DNA of 40,314 nucleotides from CAUZFZ01 sp963579025 (GTDB lineage Bacteria > Planctomycetota > Planctomycetia > Planctomycetales > Planctomycetaceae), in contig CAUZFZ010000099.1 of the NCBI GenBank assembly GCA_963579025.1, positions 1-40,314 of the forward strand. Reading direction: 5' to 3'. Each line of letters begins with the position of its first letter. The stretch's first letter is position 1. The translations under genes were made by a program, and so were the position numbers. Positions 8,338 through 17,700 of this stretch are shown here, piece after piece. The notes below the pieces were generated by a model that worked only from the letters and a program-made list of their open reading frames with translations, ran no database searches and had not been told where the DNA came from.

Positions 8338-9396
8338 ATGAAGAAACTCTCGCCTGCGTATTGTCGCTGCTGTTTCGCGTTGTTGGCATTAGCAGCTCCA
8401 CTTGATTCACACGAGGCGGACGCTGCCGATGTGTTTCCACAGGACACGTGGCAGACGAAGACGCCGGGTCAAGTGAAACTGGACGCGGACAAGCTGAATG
8501 CGTTTGCCAAAGCGATCGGTGGCGACGGTGTCGTGGTCCGTGATGGATATCTTGTGAAGACGTGGGGAAAGCCGTCGCGGCGGGCCGACTGGGCATCGTC
8601 GTGCAAGCCGGTCATCAGCACGCTGCTGTTGTTCGCCGTTCAGGAGGGCAAACTCAAGAGCGTCGACGATCCCGTCCGGCCGTGGGTGCGAAAGCGATGG
8701 CCGGGCAAGGACCTGATCGAAAAAGACCACGACATGACGTTTCGCCAGTTGGCCGACATGACCAGCGGGTATTCGCGGGGCGAACGGCCCGGCACGCATT
8801 GGGCCTATAACGACTACGCAATCAAACTGTATGCCAATGTACTGACCGAGGTGCTGGGAACGTCGTTGAACGATGCCGCACTGTCACGATTCAAGCCGTT
8901 CGGATTTCAGGACGGCGACCTGTTCGGCTCGCGCGGTGGAGCGGGTGTGAACACCAGCCCTCGCGACTTCGCACGAATCGGATGGTTCTGGTTGAACCAG
9001 GGGAATTGGAACGGCAAGCAGCTCCTGCCGCGCGAGTCTTTCATCCAATACTGCAAACCGGACGTGCCCCGGGACCTGCCGCGTACCAGGAAAGCCGGCT
9101 CCGATTATCTGAAGATCGGCACGCACGGCGGTGGGACCGATCAGAATTTTCCGGGCCAGGGCGTGTACGGATTCAACTGGTGGTTCAACGCCAGGATGGC
9201 CGGCGGCGATGAGCACTTCGTGCGGCACGTGCCACACGACACATTTTGCGGGATTGGTCATCGAGGGAACGAAGTCATGTTGATCGTCCCCAGTTGGAAG
9301 CTTGTCGTTGCGGCGCGAGGGAACTGGGGCGGTGTCCGGCTGGATAAGACAAAACTGCTGGCCGACGCAATCTCTGCCAGTGATCCATCACACTGA
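8338..9396 (+). CDS. Secreted serine hydrolase, beta-lactamase / penicillin-binding-protein-like fold
   Basis: 352 residues from ATG 8338; the frame is open further upstream but only this Met is followed by a signal peptide (MKKLSPAYCRCCFALLALAA). The SxxK nucleophile motif is visible in DWASSCKPVIST (Ser87 and Lys90). It is followed by the helix FRQLADMTSGYSRGERPGTH and the WAYNDYAIKLYA segment that takes the place of the YxN motif. A His-x-Gly-like element, CGIGHRGNEVMLIVP, lies near the C-terminus. The family (class C beta-lactamase-related) contains esterases, peptidases and transesterases, and substrate cannot be inferred. It is 88 bases downstream of the esterase and 11 bases upstream of the DUF5060-type gene, so it is probably in one transcript. 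Confidence 0.82.
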   Translation: MKKLSPAYCRCCFALLALAAPLDSHEADAADVFPQDTWQTKTPGQVKLDADKLNAFAKAIGGDGVVVRDGYLVKTWGKPSRRADWASSCKPVISTLLLFAVQEGKLKSVDDPVRPWVRKRWPGKDLIEKDHDMTFRQLADMTSGYSRGERPGTHWAYNDYAIKLYANVLTEVLGTSLNDAALSRFKPFGFQDGDLFGSRGGAGVNTSPRDFARIGWFWLNQGNWNGKQLLPRESFIQYCKPDVPRDLPRTRKAGSDYLKIGTHGGGTDQNFPGQGVYGFNWWFNARMAGGDEHFVRHVPHDTFCGIGHRGNEVMLIVPSWKLVVAARGNWGGVRLDKTKLLADAISASDPSH

Positions 9397-9407
9397 AGGA
9401 CATCAGG

Positions 9408-11027
9408 ATGAGAACCCGTACCCACGTCTTGCACTTGCTGGTCGGGATCTTTCTTGTCACTAACGCGCTGCTGCTCTGGCCGGGAAACGCACCAGCGCAG
9501 TCGAGCGCCAAGAACTTCGGTGAATTCTCGAAATGGGCGAGGGTCGAAATCAACCTCACCGGTCCTGATTCAACCGGCATGGGCAATTCGAATCCATTTG
9601 ATATAGCGGTGGACGGAGTCTTTACCGCCCCAAGTGGCAAGAACACCGCCGTGCCCGGTTTCTATGACGGCGACGGAAAACGTGGACAGGACGGAAACAT
9701 CTGGAAACTGCGGTTCTCGGCAGACGAAGTGGGCCAGTGGTCGTTTCGGTCGCGCAGTGTTAACCGCTTGCTGGATGGCGTGACCGGATCGTTCACCGTC
9801 GGGAAGGCCGCGGTGAATGCTCCTGACTTCAGTCGCTGGGGCCGCCTGGAAGCTGTGGGGACTGCTGAGGACAGGATTCGCTATTTGAAATTCCGCGACG
9901 GGCCCTATTGGCTGAAAGCCGGTTGTGACGACCCGGAGAATTTTCTGGGCAAATACAGGAACTACGACACTTTGGCAGAACGCAAAGCCGCCATCGATTA
10001 CCTGTCCGAGAAGGGCATCAATTCCCTGTACATCATGAGTCACAATGTTGACGGCGACGACAAAGATGTCTGGCCCTGGCTGGGCAGGACAGCAAAGGAA
10101 GCAAAGACCAACGGCGCTGCCAATAGCCGCTTTGACGTGGCAAAGCTCGACGATTGGCGTCTGCTGTTCGAGCACATGCAGAACCGCGGCGTGGTTGTGT
10201 ACCTGATCCTGGAAGATGACAGTGCCTGGAAGGGCTACGACCACGCACGCTACTACCGCGAGATGGTCGCCCGATTCGGCTTCCTGCCGGCGCTCGTCTT
10301 CAACATGGGCGAAGAACACAATGAGAACTACAAACTGCCCGCTGCTCTCGCTCTCATGCAGCAACTTGCCGACCTCGACCCTTATGATCATCCGCGCGGC
10401 ATCCACAACGTCAATTCGCCAAATAACGACTACATCGATGCTCCGCAGATCGACTTCACTGCGATTCAAACGGGCAGTCCGGGCTCTCGGCGGGGGTTGA
10501 AAAACGCCTTGCAGCACAACCGGCTCGCGATCGACTGGCAGCATCGTTGCGAGTCGCGCGGCAAACGCACGTTGATGATCAATTTCGACGAAGGCCGGCC
10601 GGAACAGCAGCGCGCCGCGTGGTGGGCGGCCTACCTGGCCGGCGGAGTTTGGGAAGCACACGTGCTGCGACCCTACGACCGACCTATGTCCACCTGGAAG
10701 AAAACCTGGATCGAACTGGGCGGCGCGCGGGCCTTCATGGAGTCACTGCCTTTCTGGGAGATGCGGCCGCACAACGAACTCGTGACATCCGGCCAGGCCC
10801 TTTGCCTGGCCAGCCCCGGCACGGCATACGCGCTGTACCTGCCGACAGGCGGAAACGTGACGATCGAATTACAGGCAAACGCCGAGTACGAAATTGCATG
10901 GTGGGACCCATCCAACGGACTCCATGGGCAATTCGCAGACGGTGGCCGAATCGCCGGAGGAGAAAGATCGTTTACCGCACCATCATCGGGCGATTGGGCA
11001 CTGCGCGTACTGAAGGTCAAACCGTGA
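9408..11027 (+). CDS. Secreted glycoside-hydrolase-like protein (DUF5060 N-domain, DUF4038/GH140-like barrel, C-terminal collagen-binding-like domain)
   Basis: 539 residues from ATG 9408 with an AAGGA motif 10 bases upstream; the signal peptide ends near APAQ. The DUF5060-type beta-sandwich (about 35-130: FSKWARVEINLTGPDS, FYDGDGKRGQDGNIWKLRFS, GQWSFRSRSVN) precedes a TIM-barrel-like region (about 140-430). That region contains FRDGPYWLKAGCDDPENFL, YLSEKGINSLYIMSHNVDGD and FNMGEEHNEN, where the Glu residues are catalytic candidates, then NFDEGRPEQQRAAWWAAYLAGG. The last about 90 residues (SPGTAYALYLPTGGNV...WWDPSNG) resemble the putative collagen-binding domain often found at the end of such proteins. 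It probably hydrolyses a polysaccharide or glycoprotein glycan outside the cell; the linkage is unknown. Confidence 0.78.
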   Translation: MRTRTHVLHLLVGIFLVTNALLLWPGNAPAQSSAKNFGEFSKWARVEINLTGPDSTGMGNSNPFDIAVDGVFTAPSGKNTAVPGFYDGDGKRGQDGNIWKLRFSADEVGQWSFRSRSVNRLLDGVTGSFTVGKAAVNAPDFSRWGRLEAVGTAEDRIRYLKFRDGPYWLKAGCDDPENFLGKYRNYDTLAERKAAIDYLSEKGINSLYIMSHNVDGDDKDVWPWLGRTAKEAKTNGAANSRFDVAKLDDWRLLFEHMQNRGVVVYLILEDDSAWKGYDHARYYREMVARFGFLPALVFNMGEEHNENYKLPAALALMQQLADLDPYDHPRGIHNVNSPNNDYIDAPQIDFTAIQTGSPGSRRGLKNALQHNRLAIDWQHRCESRGKRTLMINFDEGRPEQQRAAWWAAYLAGGVWEAHVLRPYDRPMSTWKKTWIELGGARAFMESLPFWEMRPHNELVTSGQALCLASPGTAYALYLPTGGNVTIELQANAEYEIAWWDPSNGLHGQFADGGRIAGGERSFTAPSSGDWALRVLKVKP

Positions 11028-11071
11028 ATCAACCTTAACGTCCGACCGCACATGACTGGAGAAACACGAAC

Positions 11072-12166
11072 ATGAGGTCTCCACAGACAATGGTCATCGC
11101 ACTGCTCATCACGACAACGTGTCTCGCGAGTGGTGAGACAATAGCGCAAGTGCCTGAATGGGTCGTCTACCCGGACAAGGAGTGGAAGACGATCACTCCG
11201 CAGGCGGCCGGGTTGGATAGTGTGAAGTGGAAAGCGTGGGTCGCCCGGCAGAAACCGGCTGGCAATGATAGTTGGGGGCAGAATCCAAAGCGTGACTTTG
11301 GAGTCGTGGTAACTCGTGGCGGGTATCTGCTAAAGATCTTCGGAAACGCGAATTGTGAAGTTCAGAGTGCGTCCGTCGGAAAGGCGTTCACTTCGTTCGC
11401 GCTGCAGTTGGCGATCGACGAAGGCTTGATCAGCAATGCCAACGATCCGATCCACAAGTACTGGACGGGCGAAGGTGAATTGGACGCCCCGCACAAACAG
11501 ATGGACCGCGGCCATCACCAGTCTCTGACGTTTTTTCATCTGCACGCGATGCGCGGCGGCTTTCCGATCAGCAATGGCTGGTTCTGGTCGCAGAAGAAAG
11601 ATGTGCCGAACTGGGCGAAGTGCACCGGCGACCCGACCGCGGACAATTACGCTCACGTGGAAGCGGGCACACAGAGCCGTTATTCCAGTGGCGGGCGCTG
11701 GCGGTTGTCACAGGCGCTCACGGCCGTCTGGAAGAAGGAACTCAAGGACGTGTTGGATGAGCGACTCTTCAGCCACATGAACATCGAGCCAGACGACTGG
11801 ACATGGGCGACCGGGCAGGAATTACACGAAAACCGCGCGTGGTATCCGGGCATGCCGGGTTACGGACTTTTCTGCGACCCGCCGTACAGGATCAATGATT
11901 GCCGCGTGCAAGGCGGCGGCGGGTGGGTGGCAATGAGTGCCAGCGATCTGGCCCGCGTCGGTCTGCTTGTCGCCTCACGCGGGAAGTGGAAAGGCAAGCG
12001 ACTGATTGGTGATACCCCGCTCGTCCGCGGCCACGCTGGCGGCAACAGCAGCCTGATGAACGGCTGGAGCGACACCATGTTCACATGGGGCCAGGTTACG
12101 ACAACAGGCGTTTCGACAAACGGTCTCAGAAAAACGACCGTGCGTCCGGTGCGTTCGACAGAATGA
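11072..12166 (+). CDS. Secreted serine hydrolase, second beta-lactamase-like enzyme of the block
   Basis: 364 residues with a short signal peptide (MRSPQTMVIALLITTTCLASG). The SxxK motif is SVGK (Ser101, Lys104) in QSASVGKAFTSFALQ. RYSSGGRWRLSQAL is the second active-site block, and the C-terminal half keeps GGGGWVAMSASDLARVGLL, typical of these enzymes. It is a different subfamily from the gene at 8338, with an added WVVYPDKEWKTITPQAAGLD lead. The last about 20 residues after TWGQVTT (Thr/Arg-rich) look unlike the usual end of this subfamily, so a small C-terminal frameshift is possible. Substrate unknown. It is 44 bases downstream of the glycosidase gene and convergent with the HEAT protein gene. 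Confidence 0.8.
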   Translation: MRSPQTMVIALLITTTCLASGETIAQVPEWVVYPDKEWKTITPQAAGLDSVKWKAWVARQKPAGNDSWGQNPKRDFGVVVTRGGYLLKIFGNANCEVQSASVGKAFTSFALQLAIDEGLISNANDPIHKYWTGEGELDAPHKQMDRGHHQSLTFFHLHAMRGGFPISNGWFWSQKKDVPNWAKCTGDPTADNYAHVEAGTQSRYSSGGRWRLSQALTAVWKKELKDVLDERLFSHMNIEPDDWTWATGQELHENRAWYPGMPGYGLFCDPPYRINDCRVQGGGGWVAMSASDLARVGLLVASRGKWKGKRLIGDTPLVRGHAGGNSSLMNGWSDTMFTWGQVTTTGVSTNGLRKTTVRPVRSTE

Positions 12167-12228
12167 GTGAGCGGCAAGACGCCAGCATCTACTGAATTCG
12201 TGTACCACTGGCTCATCCTGCGTGGAAC

Positions 12229-14517
12229 TCAGTTCGCAACCGGCTGCAGCCTGATTCTGCCGAGATTCACCACGGGCTTGTCTTTGGTGATGACGATTTT
12301 GACTTCCTGCCCCTGGTAGTCACCGGGAAGGCACTCGTGCACCTTGGTTTTGTCGTCGTTCGCTGGCAGACGTTGACTGCTCCGTTTCTCGATGCTTGAT
12401 AGGACCTTTAAGGTGTACTCGCCCACCGGCAGCCCGCGAAAACCTCTCGTCTTATAGCCGGTGTAGCGATGGTAATTCCTGGTCGGCAAGCCGACCAAAG
12501 TATACTGCACCTGCTTGTCGGCTTTTTCACCTCCAGGGGCGACCAGGTCGAATCGCAACGCCGCTCCCGGACGCAGGTCAATGACGAGTTCACGCTGCTG
12601 GTCCATGACGATCTCCTCGGATCTCCACAAAGCCCGCCCGGGAACGTCCAGCGAAATAACATAGCGACCCTCACCCAGCCGCGGAAAGTTGAGCACGCCG
12701 CGCGACGGAACGCTGATCTGTCCGCCCATCGACATGTAAAAACTGGATGAGGTCTCCGGTTTTACAACCGGGCCGCGATATTCCAAAGCCACCTTTGTCT
12801 CCTGACCCGTGGGGGAATTGTTGAGCACCAGTCGCAGCGGGTGGGTGGAGATGGGCACGTCGACAGGCGCTTTCCGATCGGCCGGGACGGTCACATTGGT
12901 CGCGAAGACGATCTGGTCCAGCGCGGTAAAGTTATTGCTGCTGAACTTCATGACGGACACATTAACCCGTGGGTCGGCGAACCACGATCCGTCGATCTTA
13001 ATCTCGCCCTTCGCATCGGTCCGTCCGCCGCTGCGTGTCGTCGAAGACTTGCCGTCCTCGCCAGTGGAGTATTTAACCTGCGTCTCCGACAACTGCGTGC
13101 CATCGCTCAGTTGCAGTCGAAACCTGGCGTCTACGGGCGGCTTCGGCAGGGCGATGTCTTCACCCATGCCGCGCAGCGCCTCTGCTGCCGACTTCGCCAC
13201 TTTGTAATAGCCCATCGCTGCAACTCTGCGGAGCGCCGGGATCGACTCCGGCCGTCTCAGACGCACCAGCTCGTCGACCAGTTCCTTCACCAGGCGGGGA
13301 TCACCGTCTGCGTTGACATGCGAATGCAGGACTTTCAGGATCGCCTTCTGACTCTCGGCGCTGATCTCCGGAGCATCGCTCGCCCGTGTGATCGGCTGCG
13401 CTCCGCCGTAAATGCTTAAGGCTGGCGGAGCCACGGTCGCTTCTACCATCAGCGACAGAATCGGCAGTTGCGTCGCCAACGTATATTCGTTGCGCGGAGG
13501 CTCGTTCACCAGAATCAGCAGGCGCTTGACGGTCGCCTCACCGCCATGGACCGCCAGGGAACGCAGTTCATCTCTGGACGCACCGCTGACCACTTTGCCC
13601 AGGAAGAGCCGCTCCCAATCCAATCCACAGGATTCGATCAACTGCCGTTTCCAGTCGAACTCCACTCGGGTGCCGTTCGTCGAACCTCCCATCATCATGG
13701 ACTCCGAAAGCTCAAGTGCGGCGCCGACGCTCTCCGCAAAGTGCCCGTCGCGGACCAACTCGAGAACGATGGCTCGCGACTTTGGCCCGTACAACATTTC
13801 GCTGCCCGTGCCGCACCAGTGGCCCCATTGAAATGAATTGACACAGATGAAGTTGTCCTTCTTCTTCCCAACGAGCGAGTCCTCAACCGTTGTGTAGAAC
13901 TGCGTCCAGTTCATTCCGACTGAAACGCTTCCTTTGGCGGAATTCTTCGAAATCTCGCGGAATGGCGCCGATGCGCGCCGATAATATCGCCAGGCATCCT
14001 GAAGCTCCGCTGGCGCTTCCTGAAGGTGTTCCGGCAGCGGTTCGTCGAGCTCAGGAAACACGGGTACCTGCTTGCGTGGTTTTGCAAGGGCGTCCGCGAT
14101 CTCGTACTTGCAGCCGTATCTGAGCAATGTATTGACGCAGGCTTTCTGAAGGTCCGAGTTCGGTGGTGCCGCTGCGAACAACTTGACCATCGATCGATAG
14201 TCATCGCGTCCCCCCAGCTCACAGATCGCCGCCACAACTCTCGCAATGTGATACGCGACCAACCCATTCGCAGACTCAGGCCGTCGCAGCTTGTGTTCGA
14301 TCATCTGGATGAGCAGAGGCACGGCAGCATGCAGCTTCAGTCGCACACACTGATCCGCGAGCACGTTGAGGCGGGTGGGGTCAATCGACTTGCTCTCAAC
14401 GGCGGCAGCCAGCTTGTTCAGCACGACATCGCGGTCGGGACCGGCGGCGAACGCAGGGGCCACGATCATCGACGCGCAACAGATCCACAGGATGATTCGT
14501 TGGCAGGTTTTCATCAT
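12229..14517 (-). CDS. Secreted HEAT-repeat-like protein with C-terminal beta-sandwich domains
   Basis: 762 residues; the start is supported by AGGAAGAG about 6 bases upstream and by a signal peptide (ILWICCASMIVAPAFA). The N-terminal half is helical with HEAT-like hairpins (about 30-150 and 330-460; for example LKLHAAVPLLIQMIEHKLRR, ELVRLRRPESIPALRRVAA, KVAKSAAEALRGMGED). The C-terminal half (about 465-762) is beta-rich, with FRLQLSDGTQLSETQVKYS, GEIKIDGSWF, LRPGAALRFDLVAPGGEK and GLPVGEYTLKVLSS, like carboxypeptidase-regulatory or transthyretin-type sandwich domains. No catalytic residues are apparent. A scaffold or adhesion role outside the cytoplasm is an inference. It is tandem with the PQQ/LRR gene and separated from it by 234 bases. 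Confidence 0.72.
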   Translation of the reverse strand: MMKTCQRIILWICCASMIVAPAFAAGPDRDVVLNKLAAAVESKSIDPTRLNVLADQCVRLKLHAAVPLLIQMIEHKLRRPESANGLVAYHIARVVAAICELGGRDDYRSMVKLFAAAPPNSDLQKACVNTLLRYGCKYEIADALAKPRKQVPVFPELDEPLPEHLQEAPAELQDAWRYYRRASAPFREISKNSAKGSVSVGMNWTQFYTTVEDSLVGKKKDNFICVNSFQWGHWCGTGSEMLYGPKSRAIVLELVRDGHFAESVGAALELSESMMMGGSTNGTRVEFDWKRQLIESCGLDWERLFLGKVVSGASRDELRSLAVHGGEATVKRLLILVNEPPRNEYTLATQLPILSLMVEATVAPPALSIYGGAQPITRASDAPEISAESQKAILKVLHSHVNADGDPRLVKELVDELVRLRRPESIPALRRVAAMGYYKVAKSAAEALRGMGEDIALPKPPVDARFRLQLSDGTQLSETQVKYSTGEDGKSSTTRSGGRTDAKGEIKIDGSWFADPRVNVSVMKFSSNNFTALDQIVFATNVTVPADRKAPVDVPISTHPLRLVLNNSPTGQETKVALEYRGPVVKPETSSSFYMSMGGQISVPSRGVLNFPRLGEGRYVISLDVPGRALWRSEEIVMDQQRELVIDLRPGAALRFDLVAPGGEKADKQVQYTLVGLPTRNYHRYTGYKTRGFRGLPVGEYTLKVLSSIEKRSSQRLPANDDKTKVHECLPGDYQGQEVKIVITKDKPVVNLGRIRLQPVAN

Positions 14518-14657
14518 TCACTCTTCCTGATTGCGCGGGTAAAAGACACTCGTCGTCAGGTAGACGCCTGGGGGAAGGAGTTTCTTAGTCTCTTATCAGT
14601 GAAATCTTGCGCAAGACGGTCAGGAAACTGCAGGTTGGGTCTCTGACATTAGCCCGC

Positions 14658-14723
14658 GGCTAGCGCCGTCGGCTCACAAAACTCTAAACCAAATACCATT
14701 GGGCTAGCGCCTGCGGCTCACAA
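14658..14723. repeat. Two copies of a 22-base GC-rich direct repeat
   Basis: Copies at 14658-14679 and 14702-14723 share the frame GGCTAGCGCC-N2-CGGCTCACAA and differ only by GT versus TG in the middle (20 of 22 identical), with 22 bases between them. They lie in the gap between the two large minus-strand genes. They look like units of a dispersed intergenic repeat, unrelated in sequence to the REP pairs further along the window. Confidence 0.6.
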
Positions 14724-14751
14724 TTCCGGGAAGTTATTTCGGGACTATTCC

Positions 14752-17700
14752 TTAGTAGACGTCTCCGGCACCGGGAAGGGCTTTTTTCAGATTGGCGATC
14801 GCTTCGACGGTGAGGCGGTCGCGGGGCAGGCCGAGACGGCTGAGACGCTTGAGTAACTTCAAGTGCTCAAGACCCGCGTCGGTGATCTTCGTGTTCTGCA
14901 GATTCATGTCGGACAGCGTCGGGATGCGACCAAGATACGCCAGGCCGGCATCGGTGATGTTGCAGCCAGACAGATACAGCCGGTTGAAGCGAGGCAGGCC
15001 AATGAAGTGCTTCAGCCCCTCGTCGGTCACTTCCGTTCGATCCAGCGAGACTGCGAACAACTCGGGGAACACCTGCATGTGGACCAGGCCGGCATTCGTG
15101 ACCTGGGTGTCGTGCATATAGAGATGCTCCAGTTCTTTCAGGTCCCGCAGATGAGCCAGTCCGGCATCTCCGATCTGAGTGCCTTCCAGAAACAACAGTC
15201 GCAGTTCTGCCAGGCCCGCGAGGTGTTGTAGTCCGGCGTCAGTGACGTCCAGCCCCTGCAGCCGCAATTGACGCATCGCGCCGAGCCCGGACAAGTGCTT
15301 GAGGCCCGCGTCTGACACGGCTGTCTCTCGCAGGAACAGATTCTCCAGCGCGGTCAGGCCGCTGATGTGCTTCAAACCGTCGTTTGTAATTCTAGTGTTG
15401 ATCAGGCTCAGCGATCGCAAGTCCATCAGCTTGCTGATGTGAGCAAGTCCGGCGTCAGTGACAGGCTGATTGTTGAGCGTGATGTCGTGCAGTTCGGTCA
15501 GCCGGGCGATCAGTGGCATGTCACTGTCGTCAATTTTTGCAGTGTGGAGCTGCAATGACCTGGGACCCGGGAATTTTGCGCCGCGACTCCGCAGAACGCT
15601 GATGGCATAGTCACGCGGCCAGTTCAGAATGCGCCGGGCGCGTTCCGCGATGAAGCGGTTCGGTGATCCGACCAGTTGCCCGACTGCAATGCGGGCCGTC
15701 GCGGCGATGCGGTCGTCGGCAGAACGCGTCAATTCAAGCAACACCTGAAAAGCGCGGGTTCTCGCTTCGGCGCTGTCGCCTGCAGCGATGCTGGCAAGGT
15801 CATCGACAGAGTCGATTCCTGACTGCAGAAGCTTGCAGGTCGCACGCTCGCGTTCGATGCAGGACGCGCTGCTCAGCGCACTGACGAGTTGCTCTGCCTT
15901 GTTCCCAGTACGCGCGACCTTGTTTCCAGAACCCACAGCCGCAACTGCGACGTCTTTCGCGTCCTGCGGAGACGAACCAACAAGAGTAACGGAGTTCGGT
16001 CCCAGAACGGCCAGGGCCTGGCCATCAGTTTGCAGATTCCCATTGGGAGTGGCGGCCGCGGTGTTTTCGACACCGTCAGGGGCACGTCCAGGAAACAGCA
16101 GCGAATCAAGATCGGTCTTTCCGGTCAGCTCACCCGAAGCGAGGGCCAGACGCATGAGGCCGCTGCCTATCGGGACGTAAACGCCATCAATGGTGAGGCA
16201 ACCGCGACCGTAGGACGGCTCTTCCAGCGTGCGTTCCCAGACGGTGTTTCCGGTGGCGACTTTGTGGCAGCGGACGATCCCGCCTCCCGCGACGATGATC
16301 CGTGTTTCCGTGGCACCCAGAACGTAATCCGCTGGAGTCGCTTGTGCGTCAGTTCTGCGCGGCATCTGCCACAGCAGAGCACCGTCACGACGGTCGATGG
16401 CGAATATCAGGTTGCAGTCCGGCGTCACTGCGATCAACCGGCGCCCACGTGGAATCAAACGGTTGTCACGCCAGCCGTCCAGATTTGGAGCGGTGATTGT
16501 CTTCTGCCCTCGCCAGCTTGTGCTGCGGCCGGTGCGTGGATAGGTAACGGCCCACAGTGGCATGCCCGTCGGGGCATCGAAGGCAAACAACTTTCCGGCT
16601 CCGGTCGCGACATACAGATCGCGCTCGGAGACGATCATTCCGACCGTCTCCCACGGCGAACAGCCACCGTACGGCTCACGGGTCAACCAGTGTTTCCATT
16701 TCAGCTTTCCGTCCGCACGATTCAAAGCAAGCAGCCAAAGCTCACCATGGTCGGTGAACGGCACAAACAGACTTTCGCCGCCAGACACCGGCGCTGCCAG
16801 AAAACCAGTCTCGTATGGCCCCTCCTTCTCCGCAAACTGACGCGTGTGAAGTTGCCACCGCAGGCGGCCAGTGGACATCTCATATGCCGACAGCACGCTG
16901 GCTCCCGTTCGGCGCGGGATGTGTCGCGGAGCCGCATTGCTCACCGGCGGCTTGAATTCCGGTACTCCCGAGAGAGTCGCGTCTCCTTCGACGCTGTAAA
17001 CCGACCCGTCGATGACAGTTATGTCCTGATGCAGTCGATCGTGAAACAGTTGCATCTCGGACGGCGTGCGGCACTTGTGTCCGGCCTGCTGCGATCCACT
17101 GAAGAGGGACAACGGGTTGAGCGCGTAAGCACCTGGATCGGCCGCACGCCATCGCTGCGCACCGGACCGCGCGTCACGGCATTCAAGACGCTCATCACTC
17201 TTGATTAACAGGGCGCCGTCGGAAAACACGACGCGTCGAGCCGGTTGCCACTGCGTGGACTTCCAGAGTCGGGCGGTTTCATCCGGAGACGGCCTGGCGG
17301 CGGCGAGGGAATGATCGACCGCACGTCCGCATGGCGGTTCACCGGCCGTCGTCGTCCAACTCGTCGAGTGAACTGGCGGCTGCGCAGTGCCTGACCCGGA
17401 AGTCAGACGCTCGAGAATTCCTGCTGGTCGATTGGTTCCAGAATCATCGGCCTTCTGCAATCGGTTGGATGCGGACTCGATTTCCCGCGCCAGCGCGATC
17501 CCAATCGCCTTGTCTGGCGTGAGCCCCAGCGATGCCAGAATCTCAAGTTGTTCTGATGCAGTCGTGACGTCACCCAGTCGCGCACTGGCCACAAGGAGAC
17601 GTTTTCTCATCCCGATCGAGGCCTGCGTGCGGCGCGGGTTCAGTTGCAGATACATCAGGTTCAAGCGGCTCGCACCAACGAAGTCGCCTCGATCGAGACG

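Noticed and set aside
9570..10661. 363-codon minus-strand frame
   Set aside because: Antisense to the glycoside-hydrolase-like gene, which has a signal peptide, ribosome binding site and domain matches.
15889..17208. 439-codon plus-strand frame
   Set aside because: Antisense to the PQQ-propeller part of the 1175-residue protein; no motifs and Arg/Ser-rich composition typical of shadow frames.
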